From contig CAKOGP040001836.1 in the NCBI GenBank assembly GCA_933822405.4, positions 1 through 64,000 of the forward strand: a DNA stretch of 64,000 bases, read 5' to 3'. This document shows, piece after piece, positions 29,280 through 40,251 of this stretch (position 1 is the first letter of the stretch; the number at the start of each line of letters is the position of its first letter). The notes under the pieces are model-generated. The model saw only the letters and a program-made list of their open reading frames with translations, made no database searches and was not told the origin of the DNA. The position numbers and the translations under genes are program-made. Source of the stretch: Cylindrotheca closterium. Lineage: Eukaryota; Bacillariophyta; Bacillariophyceae; Bacillariales; Bacillariaceae.

Positions 29280-30986
29280 ATGAGGCAATATAGAAGCCAA
29301 ATTTTGTTCTATATTGTCTTTCTGGTGTCCTTCTGTTGCTGCGACTTTTCCGCTGCCAGAACAATACAAGTTGTAGACAACACTTCCACGACACAGTCGA
29401 CAACTGCTTCCACATCTGCTCCAAGACTATCACAAAGATGGAGGCGGAATCAAGAGGCAAGTAGCAATATACCGACTACTACAAACATAGAACCCGCTCG
29501 AAATGAATCACGAAAGGCAAGGACAGCTCGATCACAAGAAAGAAAGGATTGCCAACAGTTCATTCAATCCCAACAAGATCCATATCTCGAACGCTTGCTC
29601 CTGCCGGTGGAGCATTACTGGTACCAAAAACGAAACCCCAGTATGGCCTATCAGATGGCATACATGGCACATCTATCGTACTGGGAATTTCACAAGCACC
29701 CAATCTTGCCAGAATCATGTCAATCCCTGCAAATCCAGCGGTCAGTGCCACGGTGGCAAGTCAACGATGGCATTCGGTATCATCTTTGTCACTTCAGCAA
29801 CTTGGCAGCGGATACTATTGCTCAGAGTAATGTAGCTCTGGTCAATTTGAATGAAACAGAGTCCAACAATACTTGGGACGTTTGCCGGCGTGACCCCACC
29901 ACTCGAGGCACCAAGCGAAAGTATAGTTTGCATTATTACTTTTACAACTGGCACGAGCTGGGGGTAGCTGGTATCAAGTTCCATGACACCGATTTACTAG
30001 TATTAACTTCCGATGATCACAAGGAACTCGTCATTGCATTTGCTGGTACAGCTTCCCCTGCGGACACTGTGACTAATCTTCAAACCTTTGAACCAGCGAA
30101 TCATTCCTCCTTTTTCACAGGAACCAACAAGAATAAACCGCCAATCCAGGGTTCTTTGCATCGTGGTTTTCTGAATGCATATTCAAAGGTCGACCGCGGG
30201 TCGGTACTTCGTCTTTCCAATCGAACCATGGGGAAACCGATGGAAAAGAGCATGCGGTTGGCACTCCGAAATTGCAAACGACCGGCTCCAAGAAAACGAA
30301 AGAAACCAAGAAAAGGAAAAGATGACTCTCAATCGGATAGCGAGCGAGAAGCAACCTGTGTTGTTGAGGGAGTAAAGTTGGTGGACATTCTTCGTCGCAT
30401 TGTGATCGCTGCCTTAAAGCGTGGGACTACCATTCATGTCACTGGGCATAGTCTCGGAGGTGGGCTTGGGACACTCTTTGCTGGTGACATTCTAATTAAC
30501 TTTCCCCAGGTACCTGTTCGAAAGCTGCATCTATGGACCTTTGGAGCGCCGCAAGTGGCCGACAGTATCTTTTTGGAGTCTGCCATTCGAGCTGCTCCCC
30601 GTCTTAAGAAATTCTTGCTCAACCGCGGTCATGGCCGGTATCATCGGTTTGTAACACTTTCGGACACTTGCAAGGCAGATTTGATATCGGAAGTCGCCAA
30701 GACCACATTGGCAACGCACAAGACCAATCTTCACGGACGGTCAGCTCGAAAATGGGGCGGAGTCCATGGTCACGTTTCGCATTTTGCGGAACCACATTAT
30801 TTGCTGACCCCAATTCAATTGGAAGCAACAAACAATGCCTCCGAACTCAAGACTGGCACACATTCAACAGTCGCAGCCCACAACTTGAAGAACTACCTCC
30901 AAGGGATTTCCCGCGAGTCCTTTGGTCATCCTTTGTCAGTCACCATGCCATCAACGTTGGAAGAATGTTTTGTTGGTAATACATGA
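29280..30986 (+). CDS. secreted class 3 lipase
   Basis: A 568-residue alpha/beta hydrolase of the fungal-type (class 3) triacylglycerol lipase family. Signal peptide at residues 1-25 (ILFYIVFLVSFCCCDFSA). The core shows ELVIAFAGTASPAD (the 'VVAFRGT' strand and oxyanion region), LHRGFLNAY, and the nucleophile elbow TGHSLGGGLGTLFAGD with Ser391. These are followed by LHLWTFGAPQVADS and a His-rich end (VHGHVSHFAEPHY) that supplies the catalytic His. A Lys/Arg-rich insert (about 320-350) breaks the usual spacing before the elbow. Thr/Ser-rich linker after the signal. Single exon. It likely hydrolyses acylglycerols or galactolipids outside the cytosol. Confidence 0.9.
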   Translation: MRQYRSQILFYIVFLVSFCCCDFSAARTIQVVDNTSTTQSTTASTSAPRLSQRWRRNQEASSNIPTTTNIEPARNESRKARTARSQERKDCQQFIQSQQDPYLERLLLPVEHYWYQKRNPSMAYQMAYMAHLSYWEFHKHPILPESCQSLQIQRSVPRWQVNDGIRYHLCHFSNLAADTIAQSNVALVNLNETESNNTWDVCRRDPTTRGTKRKYSLHYYFYNWHELGVAGIKFHDTDLLVLTSDDHKELVIAFAGTASPADTVTNLQTFEPANHSSFFTGTNKNKPPIQGSLHRGFLNAYSKVDRGSVLRLSNRTMGKPMEKSMRLALRNCKRPAPRKRKKPRKGKDDSQSDSEREATCVVEGVKLVDILRRIVIAALKRGTTIHVTGHSLGGGLGTLFAGDILINFPQVPVRKLHLWTFGAPQVADSIFLESAIRAAPRLKKFLLNRGHGRYHRFVTLSDTCKADLISEVAKTTLATHKTNLHGRSARKWGGVHGHVSHFAEPHYLLTPIQLEATNNASELKTGTHSTVAAHNLKNYLQGISRESFGHPLSVTMPSTLEECFVGNT

Positions 30987-31393
30987 ACAACGATCAATAT
31001 GAAGACACGGAATCCCAAACAGCAGTATGGTTCGCGGTGCCAATATATTCGACGAATGCGATGCGAGAAAAATTGGCCGTTCAGGTGTTTCTCAAACTTC
31101 CAGTATTGCATTCAGACTTGGATCGATTTCTTGATGTGATTGATGTTAAGGAGTATGACTGGGACAGTACAAGCTGTCCGATTCTGTTGCCATAGAACCA
31201 ATGCTGAACGAAGGCGACGACTTTGGTTCTATTTCTTTGGGATGAAAGCGACACAATGTCCGGAGAACCTGTTGACGTTTCCATAGCCGCATCTGCAGTG
31301 TCTTCGTTGAATATAAATACAGTTAAAACGAGACATCGACTACCAAAGGCAAGGTATTATTTTATTGCGATCACCCAGCACAACAACATCAAC

Positions 31394-33173
31394 TTATTCC
31401 ATCAAGGGGTAATCCAGATTGAAGATGGGTTCCAAAAAGCAAACAACCATGAATCTTGTGTCTGAAACTTCTTGTCCAAACGGAAGTTCGTCGACGTTGA
31501 CACCAAATTGGTTGGTGAAGGGGAAATTGGTGTCAGTGCCAGCAATGATACAGTAGTCATCAACAACAATGACTTGTTCGTTAGTGACTTGAGTTTGGGC
31601 ATACTTTAGAATTCCATTTCCATCAACGTCCCAGGGATCATCGATGCTGTGGTAGTTCAAGATGCACTTCTTCTTCGTCATGACCATGTCATCATCGACA
31701 TCCAAGAGATCGACGACGCACAGCTTGTTGGCGGGCATGACTGGGGCTGGGAACACTTGACCAGATGGGAACCCGTTGCGCTCAATGACAGCAACCAATC
31801 GATCGGATCCTGGAATGGGCGAAACATCGGCAATGTTTCCAGCATTTAATTCGAATGGATAGTATCCAAGGAACTCTGTGAACGATGGAGGGTGTTCAGG
31901 GGAGCCATTACCAGGGTCGACCTACAGATTGAGAAATATCAGTCACAGAGTCTTTATGGATCAAAATAATCAGCAGCAGGCATACTTACTCTGTAGACAC
32001 GGACACCTGGTTCGTCACCAAGAGTGGAATCGCCAGAAGTCTTCTCGAGGAAGGCAGCAATACTTCCATCTGCCAATACAGAAAATCCCTCGTATCCACC
32101 AGAAGGATCATGCTTGCGGTATTTCGATGCATCCACAACTCCAGACTCGACTTCAAGGCATTCATTCTTCTCCAAAGCTTCAATAGTACAGTGGACCTTG
32201 TCTCCGCGTGTGGAAAGGTATTTGCCGTTGAAGTGTCCGTCCTCATCAATGTCAGGAGTACGGACAAATGGGGAAAGTACTACACCAGTGGTGGGATTGA
32301 CGGCAAAGATGGCAGGCATCAACTCGTCACCAACAATGGCAAGATTCTCGTTGATAACAGCAAGCCCTTCGACGTCGAAATCTCGTCCAGTCAAGACACG
32401 AAGGTCCTTGAACGTATCCCAAGTAGCATCCGGAACGTGGTATGCAACTTGAATATCGGCACCGTTCTCCCATTGAATGAGTCTATTTGGATCATGAATA
32501 AGGGCAGTTCCAAGATTCTCAGTAGGTGTGTAGGCATCGTAGGTGCCTTCTCCGTGACGGTATGTGAATGGTTTCTGAATCTTCATGTGAACTATGTTTA
32601 GAGCATAGTCGGCACTGTTGGTAGAAGCTCCATAACCATTATCCGACAAGCAGAAGAATTCACCGCGAACGATCTCTCCGTTGGCATAGAATGGTTCAAT
32701 ATCGGAGAATCCAACCTAAAGAATGGAAAGGAAAGAGACAATCCGCATGAGATTCGGTTAGATCCATCAAGCGCAACGAACGGATATCATTCTATCGAAC
32801 ATACCGATGGCACATAAGGGTAAGGAGCTCCATATCCATCCAAATAGGTACCCGATGTGACGCCATTCAAGATGTCAGGAATATCAGCGTTGGGGTAATT
32901 CAACAAACCCACCTGAAAGTGACAGCAATCCTTGTGAGATGAGTTCAAGCCATGATAGAGAACATTCAGTTTTCACTCGATCGAACATACCAAGTAATGG
33001 TTTTGATAATCAGCCGAGTTGGAAGCGTAAACCTTACGGTGCTTGTCCTTCTTCTTGTCTCCTTTCTTGAGAGCACGGTTGCCTTCTGTCTTTGGGGCTC
33101 CACGGATCTTGCTGTCCTTGGCAGCAGCCAAAGTGATGGTGGAAAGCAGAAGAGCAGTAGAGGAAACTTTCAT
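31394..33173 (-). CDS. secreted esterase-like/phytase-like protein (four exons)
   Basis: Exons 33173-32991, 32912-32805, 32715-31990 and 31921-31394 join in frame to 514 residues; all three introns (78, 89 and 68 nt) are GT-AG. It starts MKVSSTALLLSTITLAAAK, a signal peptide, then a Lys-rich stretch. The main part fits the 'esterase-like activity of phytase' beta-propeller family (PF13449): CLSDNGYGAS, GRDFDVEGLAVINENLAIVGDE and GYEGFSVLADGSIAAFLEK. Such proteins are extracellular hydrolases of phosphate esters or are of unknown activity. Introns 1 and 2 share GTATGTTCGAT and a common inner block, suggesting one arose from the other. Confidence 0.8.
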
Positions 33174-33989
33174 TTTTGAATGCTGAAATTGTGAGACAAA
33201 GATCTTCATATCGGAATTGGGTCTTTCCGACGTATCTTTTTCTCATTTTTTTCTCGGTGTCAAATAGATTCCACAATCGAGACAGGCGCTTGATGGAGAG
33301 CCATCTTCAAGGGAATCAATAATGCTGTGAACGGATATCTTCTGGAGGGAGAGTACCCAATTTTTTTTGCCGTTTAGGTCATCACCTATCCGTTACACAA
33401 CACGATTTGAGTGTGACATGGAATCTTTGGAAAACATAGCCAGAATCTTCGGAGTATGTACTGTGTGACGAATATTGGGCTTGGTGGTACATTGGAAGAA
33501 TCTGAAGGTGAATCTTTTGAATCTCAATACATACCGCGTTGAAACCACAGCCTACAGTAAATCATGTCAAAGGCTTTCTCTCATGTTTCCAAGATACAAG
33601 AATCAACCACTGCTACAGTATAGTGTCATGTGAAAAATCGTGGTACAACAATGCACAATATGTGTTGGCAACTGTTATTAATAACTCCGATCCTTTTGAA
33701 TGACAATTGAAATTGCATGGGACGGTGCTACTCTTATACACCAATTATAATAATCATTCAAGCCCTGATTCGGATATCGTTGTAGGAGTTTCGTTGCTGG
33801 TACAGCAATGAGAATAAGTACCGCCGGGAGGTCGTTTTCATTTCTCGTGGGTACATATGCATGGCTGTTGAGTCACCTTTTGGTCGCTACACTTCTGTCC
33901 GACTATCCAGAATGCTCTGGTGGTTATTCGCCATGAAGGAGGCTCCTTTTGATGAGTGCTCTCTAGACAGTTTCCTCCTTTCTTAATAC
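33174..33989. other. intergenic, no gene seen
   Basis: Upstream region of the phytase-like gene and downstream of the HAD phosphatase. A/T-rich, no supported coding sequence. Confidence 0.5.
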
Positions 33990-34697
33990 TTACGTATCAG
34001 TTTCATGCAATAGCCATTGGACAGCAGCGGGAAGGTCTTGTGTGTCTGCAAACGGCGTGACAATGCTCATTTGTGATTGACTCTCGACTAGATTGTTTGC
34101 TTTCACTATCATTGGAGGACTTTGTGCCGGCTGGTTGCCCATGAGACCGAATCCATAGCCTGTTTGCACCAGAATCCGGTTGGCGACACCTCCAGCCTTT
34201 GCAGCTTGCATATCCGTTAGAGTATCTCCAACAAACACTGCTTCGGAAGCATCTATGTTCCAATTGCTGCAAGCCTCAATCACCATTCCAGGATTTGGCT
34301 TTTTTCTTGGATTGTCATCATCTACTGCCGTGCAAAAATAGATCTCGTCCAGCGTGGCTTCGGCATCCTCTTCCTGCAATAGTCGTTGCATTTCCTCATG
34401 AATTTCATTCAGTCCATTTGGTTCTAGTAGTCCCATTCCCACGCAACTTTGATTCGTAATGACCACCACCCGACATCCACGTTGTTTGAGCTTTGCAATA
34501 GCGGTTCCAACGCCATCGTGCAGTTGAAACTGTGTCTTGGAAATGACGCCTGGAGCTCCGACGTCCTGATTGATGACACCGTCGCGGTCCAGCAGAACGA
34601 GCTTTGGAACGGGGAATCGTGCGAGCGCTTGAATACTTATTGATAATAAAGCCATGATGAGAAGGACCAAAATTATCCTTGTTTGTAGTCTCCACAT
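33990..34697 (-). CDS. GmhB/histidinol-phosphatase-type HAD phosphatase, membrane-anchored or secreted
   Basis: 235 residues from ATG 34697. HAD-IIIA phosphatase marks: KLVLLDRDGVIN (nucleophile Asp37 and acid/base Asp39), VVVITNQSCVGMG (motif 2), RKKPNPGM (motif 3 Lys) and FVGDTLTDMQAA (motif 4). This is the layout of D-glycero-D-manno-heptose 1,7-bisphosphate phosphatase, a bacterial LPS-precursor enzyme whose relatives occur in algae. The start at 34697 puts a signal-type segment (IILVLLIMALLSISIQA) at the N-terminus; the frame opens earlier at 34808 with 37 extra residues. Sugar-phosphate substrate is likely, the exact one unknown. A bacterial origin is possible. Confidence 0.8.
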   Translation of the reverse strand: MWRLQTRIILVLLIMALLSISIQALARFPVPKLVLLDRDGVINQDVGAPGVISKTQFQLHDGVGTAIAKLKQRGCRVVVITNQSCVGMGLLEPNGLNEIHEEMQRLLQEEDAEATLDEIYFCTAVDDDNPRKKPNPGMVIEACSNWNIDASEAVFVGDTLTDMQAAKAGGVANRILVQTGYGFGLMGNQPAQSPPMIVKANNLVESQSQMSIVTPFADTQDLPAAVQWLLHETDT

Positions 34698-35256
34698 GAA
34701 GCTTTGATTGATCGATTGTTGTCGATGTCCAGCAATTGCGGATGGCTTCCAGTCACGAATCGCAATCCCGCGAATGGATGATATGTACCGTGCATGCATC
34801 AACATCATAGTGTCGACACAACTACACCGCGCATGGGGCAGCAGTGTATACTGTGGTACCGCCCAAATCTACGACATGGCTTCGATTAACTCTTCCTGGC
34901 ATGTCTTACCGAGCACTACCGGTGTACTGGATACGCATTATTCACAAGATTTACATGTAAATTGACCCACAATATGCATAGTTTTAAAATTGAAGCGAAC
35001 TCTCGATTTCCAATGGCACGCCTTGCATGATCATCTTCTCATGCCATGACTCTTGGCACGTCTGCTTGCATGTCCTGACAATACCCTTGAGACACTTTGT
35101 GATTGAAACATCCACTCAGGGACTTAGCAAGAAAGTCCAACACGAACGCGATGATGCCATACCCAGCACCCTCTCCAATAGATCAGCAAAAGACTGAACA
35201 TCTCTATCGAAAGATGTTACAGGTAGGAGTGCCATTGGCAGCAGCGAAAACAAAAG
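34698..35256. other. intergenic, no gene seen
   Basis: Nothing supported except the possible N-terminal extension of the HAD phosphatase up to 34808. Confidence 0.45.
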
Positions 35257-36250
35257 ATGTCGGTTGACGAGGTTCCACAAGAAATGGTCGACTCGGTTCT
35301 GTCGCAACTAACCCATCGTTACAACATCGACGCAAGTCCAGCCTAATCATGCTCCCATCATTATTGGAGAGGACCACACTCTTTCGAATACAATACTTCC
35401 ATGCTTACTTGCCCAGCTGAATTCTATCGGTGGTGAATATAGTGAGGAATACAGCTTGATGAGAGACCTTGCGCAGAGGCTACAGGAAATTGAAGCACCG
35501 CACAAGAGAGTTGAAAGTCAGCTAGATGCACTTGAAAGACTTCAGGATTCTAGCACAATTCCAAAGACCATGGAAGGCCTGCTAGAATCGTCTGTTCTCG
35601 TCATTCAATGCTTCCTACGTACTATTATTGCAAGAAAGCGAATGACATCAATGGTGAAAAATAGATGCCGTAGACATTGCGAGTTCCGGACACGATTTGG
35701 AGGAGCACATCGTGTACGCGACACAAATTGTTTCATGCAGCCAGTTAGTTGCCAATCGGGAGCTCTCTCTCTCTCGTCGGAAAATGGCAGCCAGAAGGGT
35801 GCAGGCTGTGGCTCGTGGCGTCATTCAAATAGGGCCAAGAACAAATCCCATCTTCGACAGATCCAGCCAGATGATTTCTCTCAATCATCTATTCTTACTA
35901 TTAAAAGCGTTTGATGCGTGCGGCCATTGTGAGGAAGAAAAAGATCAATGCTACAGTACGAAGGAAGAACCTTTGTAGACGTCACGCATAGCCAAAGAAT
36001 GTGGCGAAGAGAGGAGCTCGGTACGAACCGACAATGGCCCGTCACACGTCCAAGACAGATTCATTCCAGAGATGCACAGTTGGTGGACGATGATAATGTC
36101 ACACTGGCCCTTGAATGCGAAGCCACGCACACACCATACCTTTGGATAGTAGTCGAACGAGCACCCGCAAGCATGCGGGGGCGGAGTGATTGTATCAAAA
36201 GACTACGAGCAGTACCAGTTCACAAGTACCTGTCTGTAACCATCTTTTAG
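35257..36250 (+). pseudogene. degraded IQ-motif/coiled-coil gene
   Basis: Coding traces in all three plus frames follow one another: MSVDEVPQEMVDSVLSQLTHRYN from 35257, then, after a shift near 35336, NHAPIIIGEDHTLSN leading into a helical part (MRDLAQRLQEIEAPHKRVESQ) and an IQ motif (VLVIQCFLRTIIARKRM). Another shift near 35690 gives RRKMAARRVQAVARGVIQ, a second IQ-like motif, then a third frame after 35948. IQ motifs bind calmodulin. The gene is broken by at least three frame changes. An intron-containing live gene is less likely, since no GT-AG pairs fit the junctions. Confidence 0.45.
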
Positions 36251-36485
36251 ACTAATATCATGCACCAGACATGTCGATTTTTTCGTAGAATCTTGCTCAT
36301 TCGCCTTGGATCATGTTATCCGTGCATTCTATTTTACATCCTGTCAAAATTTAGACATCATCGCCCATATTGGAGCAATTGTGCTCTGCTTCCAACGTCG
36401 AGGGCATAGGGCGGCAATTTGTCTTCCACTCTTTTTGTTTATATACGGTATGTATGTATATATATATATTCAACAATTTCCTTTT

Positions 36486-37526
36486 CTAAAACATGTTTCC
36501 TCTCCTTCCTTCACTGGAAAAATCTTCGTCGCTTTCAACGCCCATTGCTGCCATGCTGTCTTCTTGTTCTTTTGTGAGCTCGGCGGTGAATACTGCAATG
36601 GCTTCGTCGTCCGGATCGGAAGCGTCAGTCACAGCCATGTCTGCAACAACAACCAAGGTTTGTTCCTCCATGATGGATGCCTTCTCTGTCAGTTCTACTT
36701 CTTCCATGACCAAGAAATTATTGTTTGCTTCTTCCACAGCTGTGGCTTGTACCAGCAAGTAGGTTTCACCTGGCGGATCGGCCCGTTCCCTTTGCCGTGA
36801 GGCCAATGCTGCAGTAGTTGTAGTAGTAGTTGTAGTAGTAGTAGTAGTAGTAGTAGTGTGCTCATGATTCTTGTTGTCATTTACGGTGGGAGCTTGCAGC
36901 ACGAGTAAAACTGTTTCCCCCTGCGGACCGGTCCGTTCCCTTTTTCGTGCGGCCAATGCGGTTGTATCTTTATTTGCGTTATTGTTAGTGTGACCGCGGG
37001 TGGCTTGTAGAGCAGTATTTGTTGTAGGATCCGCAGCCATCATCACCAGTTGTTGTTGTTGTTGTGGATGATCATTCGTTGTTTCCTCGTCGGCACCATT
37101 GGCAATGACTAGATTAGCTGTTTCAATGGACGAAATGATGCTGGGTGGAAACGTCCTGAATGATAGCGCCGATGCGCCTTTGGAAGTCGTTTCCATGGCA
37201 ATGGTATCTTTTGCAAACGCTGGCATTGGTGCAAGATATGAGGATCCTGCTGTCAACGTTGTCGTAGCGACAGCTGCAACCATGGCAGATTTCGTCAGCT
37301 CCCTTGTAAACGATTTAATGGTTTTTCTTGCTGTTGAATGTGGTGGGAGAGTATCCATTGGAGGAATTTGTTTCAATGCATCGCATCCATCCTTCCCAAC
37401 AAACAAACAAGGCTTTCGTCGACAATAAGTCGTCTTGGAATTCTTCCACGACGAAAACGAAAATCCATTTCCGACCGCGAGGATGGAAGCTAGAAGAAAG
37501 GCAGTCGTGGTTTTTGCTTGTTTCAT
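36486..37526 (-). CDS. probable thylakoid-lumen protein with internal repeats
   Basis: 346 residues with stacked targeting signals: an ER signal peptide ending near VGNGFSFSSW (Phe at the plastid-entry site), then a second hydrophobic segment with an A-x-A site (MVAAVATTTLTAGSSYLAPMPAFAKD) like lumenal transfer signals. The mature part has a repeated unit, AARKRERTGPQGETVLLVLQAP and ASRQRERADPPGETYLLVQAT, separated by a poly-Thr linker coded by TAG-type triplets on the plus strand (36815-36857). The tail is acidic (ELTKEQEDSMAAMGVESDEDF). No known domain. Function unknown; the repeated RERxxPxGExxLLV motif is the thing to follow. Confidence 0.6.
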   Translation of the reverse strand: MKQAKTTTAFLLASILAVGNGFSFSSWKNSKTTYCRRKPCLFVGKDGCDALKQIPPMDTLPPHSTARKTIKSFTRELTKSAMVAAVATTTLTAGSSYLAPMPAFAKDTIAMETTSKGASALSFRTFPPSIISSIETANLVIANGADEETTNDHPQQQQQLVMMAADPTTNTALQATRGHTNNNANKDTTALAARKRERTGPQGETVLLVLQAPTVNDNKNHEHTTTTTTTTTTTTTTTAALASRQRERADPPGETYLLVQATAVEEANNNFLVMEEVELTEKASIMEEQTLVVVADMAVTDASDPDDEAIAVFTAELTKEQEDSMAAMGVESDEDFSSEGRRGNMF

Positions 37527-37959
37527 CCTTTGTTTTAGAATAATAATACTGTTACGGGATGGATAATGGTCCTAGTCAGTATTGTATTTGTGTTGCAATG
37601 CTGTCGCCAACTATGCCTGCCAACAGAAGAAGGATTTCCGAAATTCTGGTCCACGTCGTTCGGTTTTGTATGAGAACATTCGCAAGTAAGGCGAAACATC
37701 TGTCTCGTGGTCCAATCGAGTCGAATGGGTCAATATACCACATCGACGTATTTTTATTACTATTATTTTTAAAATTAATAAAAAAGATGCCAAGATTCTA
37801 TTTTCAATTTGTACGTTGGCAAGATTCGTTCCATATATTGAAAATATAACCGCGACCAATCAATGTGTGACATCCCCTGTCATTCATTGATCGAAATTGC
37901 AAAACCAAAACGACGACACCCTTTCCAAAAATCGAATCAATCGGCATTCCTCAACCAAC
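37527..37959. other. divergent promoter region
   Basis: 433 bp shared by the minus-strand repeat protein and the plus-strand TauE/SafE gene. No gene seen. An A/T-rich block lies at about 37745-37790. Confidence 0.5.
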
Positions 37960-39666
37960 ATGATCAATTATAACAACAACAACAATAACAATAACAATGC
38001 GCTTGAAAGGATAATGATTGATAGACGATTCGTCTTTCTTCTTTACTCGGCAGTCGCTGGATTCATTTGTTATCAGGCAATGATGATGGAGGAGCATCCT
38101 CGTGACCACACCACCAGCGATGACATCACTGATGAATATCCTGCGATTCATCGATATTTGACAATAAATGGCAACAGCAATTCCTCGTCTCTCGAAGGAG
38201 TTAACAAGATGGAAGAAAAGTTTGAGGGCTTTATTGGCAAGACTCCCAAAGACCTCATGTACGAAGAAAATCACAATCCTTTGTTTCCCTTGGACACGCG
38301 AGATACAATTGGTTTTTCGTGTGCCATTTTGGGCCTCATGATTGCGGCGGGAGGAGGGATTGGTGGAGGTGGCATTCTCGTGCCAATTTATATTCTAGTC
38401 ATGGAGTTCAGCCCCAAACATGCCATTCCATTGAGCAACATTACCATATTTGGTGGCGCGATTGCCAATATGATGCTCAATGCACGAAAAAAACATCCAT
38501 TGGCGGATCGACCACTTGTCAATTGGGAATTGATTCTCGTCATGGAGCCTCTGACGATTGCGGGAGCATTGATTGGGGCCTTTTTGAACAATTTGATTCC
38601 AGAGGTTATGCTAGCCATTATGCTTGTGGCGTTATTGTCATTCACAGCCTTTAAAACACTAAAAAAGGCAACGAACATGTATCAAAAGGAATCACTTGCC
38701 GAGATGAATGCGACACAAGCAGTAGCAGCAGCAGCCAACAACAACAATACCGAAGAGACGCCTATCAAGACTAGTATCGCGGGTGCAACAAATTACGATA
38801 GTGTATCGAACGAAGAGGAGGGGAAACCGTTGATCCAAAACGGGAATTCCAAGGAATTGGAAGCAATCCTCGAAGCCGAAAAAAGTCCTCCCATTCACAG
38901 CATTCTTGTGCTGCTATTCATGTTTGTGGTAGTATTGGTTATTAATGTACTCAAAGGTGGAGGAGCATTTCCCTCGCCGTTGGAGATTGAATGTGGGTCC
39001 AAAGAGTTCTGGCTGGCCAATGTTTTCATGCTGGGATGGATCCTTGCCGTTACTGCCTACGTGAGATCCATTCTTGCCAAGCAGTATCAAACGAAACAAA
39101 GAATTGGCTACCAATATGTGGAAGGGGACATACAATGGGATGATCATGCTCTCGCGTACTACCCATCTATTTGTTCGTTGGCGGGCTTCTTTGCAGGCAT
39201 GTTTGGCGTCGGAGGTGGTATCGTGAAAGGTCCTTTGATGTTGGCCATGGGAGTGTAAGTTGCATGAATGAATCAATCAATCAACCAATGAATGGATCCG
39301 TCGTCCGCTCTAACTTTTCCATCCATTCCTTTTCATTCCAGACACCCATCGGTTGCCTCTGCTTCGTCGGCGTGCATGATATTATTTACCAGTTCTACAG
39401 CGACAACCTCATTCTTTGTATTCGGACTGCTGGATCGTACCTATGCACCAGTATGCTTCACCATTGGTTTTGTATCCACATTTTTTGGTCAAGTCCTTTT
39501 AGGTATATTGATGAAACGCACCAAACGAAATTCTTATATTGCCTACTCGATTGGGCTCGTGGTACTCCTTTCGGCCATTATGATGACCATCCAATCACTC
39601 ATTGCGATTCATAAAGGGGAGCACCACAAAACTGGAGGCATTTGTGGTAGTGATCAAGACTTTTAA
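37960..39666 (+). CDS. TauE/SafE-family anion transporter (two exons)
   Basis: Exons 37960-39254 and 39342-39666, 539 residues; the intron 39255-39341 is GTAAGT...CCAG with CTCTAAC. Multi-pass membrane protein of the sulfite exporter TauE/SafE family, moving sulfur-containing organic or inorganic anions. Both halves carry the glycine-rich repeat of the family: MIAAGGGIGGGGILVPIYILV and GFFAGMFGVGGGIVKGPLMLA, the latter joined to HPSVASASSA across the splice, with NITIFGGAIANM as a further conserved loop. A long Asn run and a hydrophilic central loop (Ala/Asn-rich, then acidic) are typical diatom insertions. The frame extends upstream to a TTG at 37897; ATG 37960 is used. Confidence 0.9.
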
Positions 39667-39754
39667 AAAAAAAGTAAAGCAGAAACTTTTTTGGTCTTTT
39701 TTTTGTTATACGCCATGGACGTGAACATGGATTTTTATATGCTTGCTGTTGCGT

Positions 39755-40220
39755 TTATTTTATTCTCGTGGCAGTGAGTAATATAGGTGCTCGATACATG
39801 CCTAGCTTTCGATGCTCGGAAACCCGAAAGGTTTGTTTTGCCTCTCCCTCACTGACAATTCGTTCCATGGCAACCACAATCATTTCCATTGTTTCTTTGG
39901 ACAATTGACTTTTAGATGGCTGTAACTTTTCGTCGTCACTTTCGTCGTCGTCGTCATCGTGTACTACAGTATCATCATAAATCTCATCCAAGAAACCCCT
40001 CCACGTCTGAACGTTACTGGACAACAAGGCCAGACATTCCAATAGTACCCGGACAGCTAAATCCTCTTCTTCATTTGTCGCTGGATACGTAGTGACACTT
40101 ATCATTCCACCGATCCGAATCATCAAGGCTGCATCTGTAAGAGATTGAAGGGTAGACTCCACCTTGGTAATGCAGTCCTTGTTGCTACTACTAGTCGTGG
40201 TGGCTGCTTTCTTCCCATTC

Positions 40221-40251
<31 letters not shown>

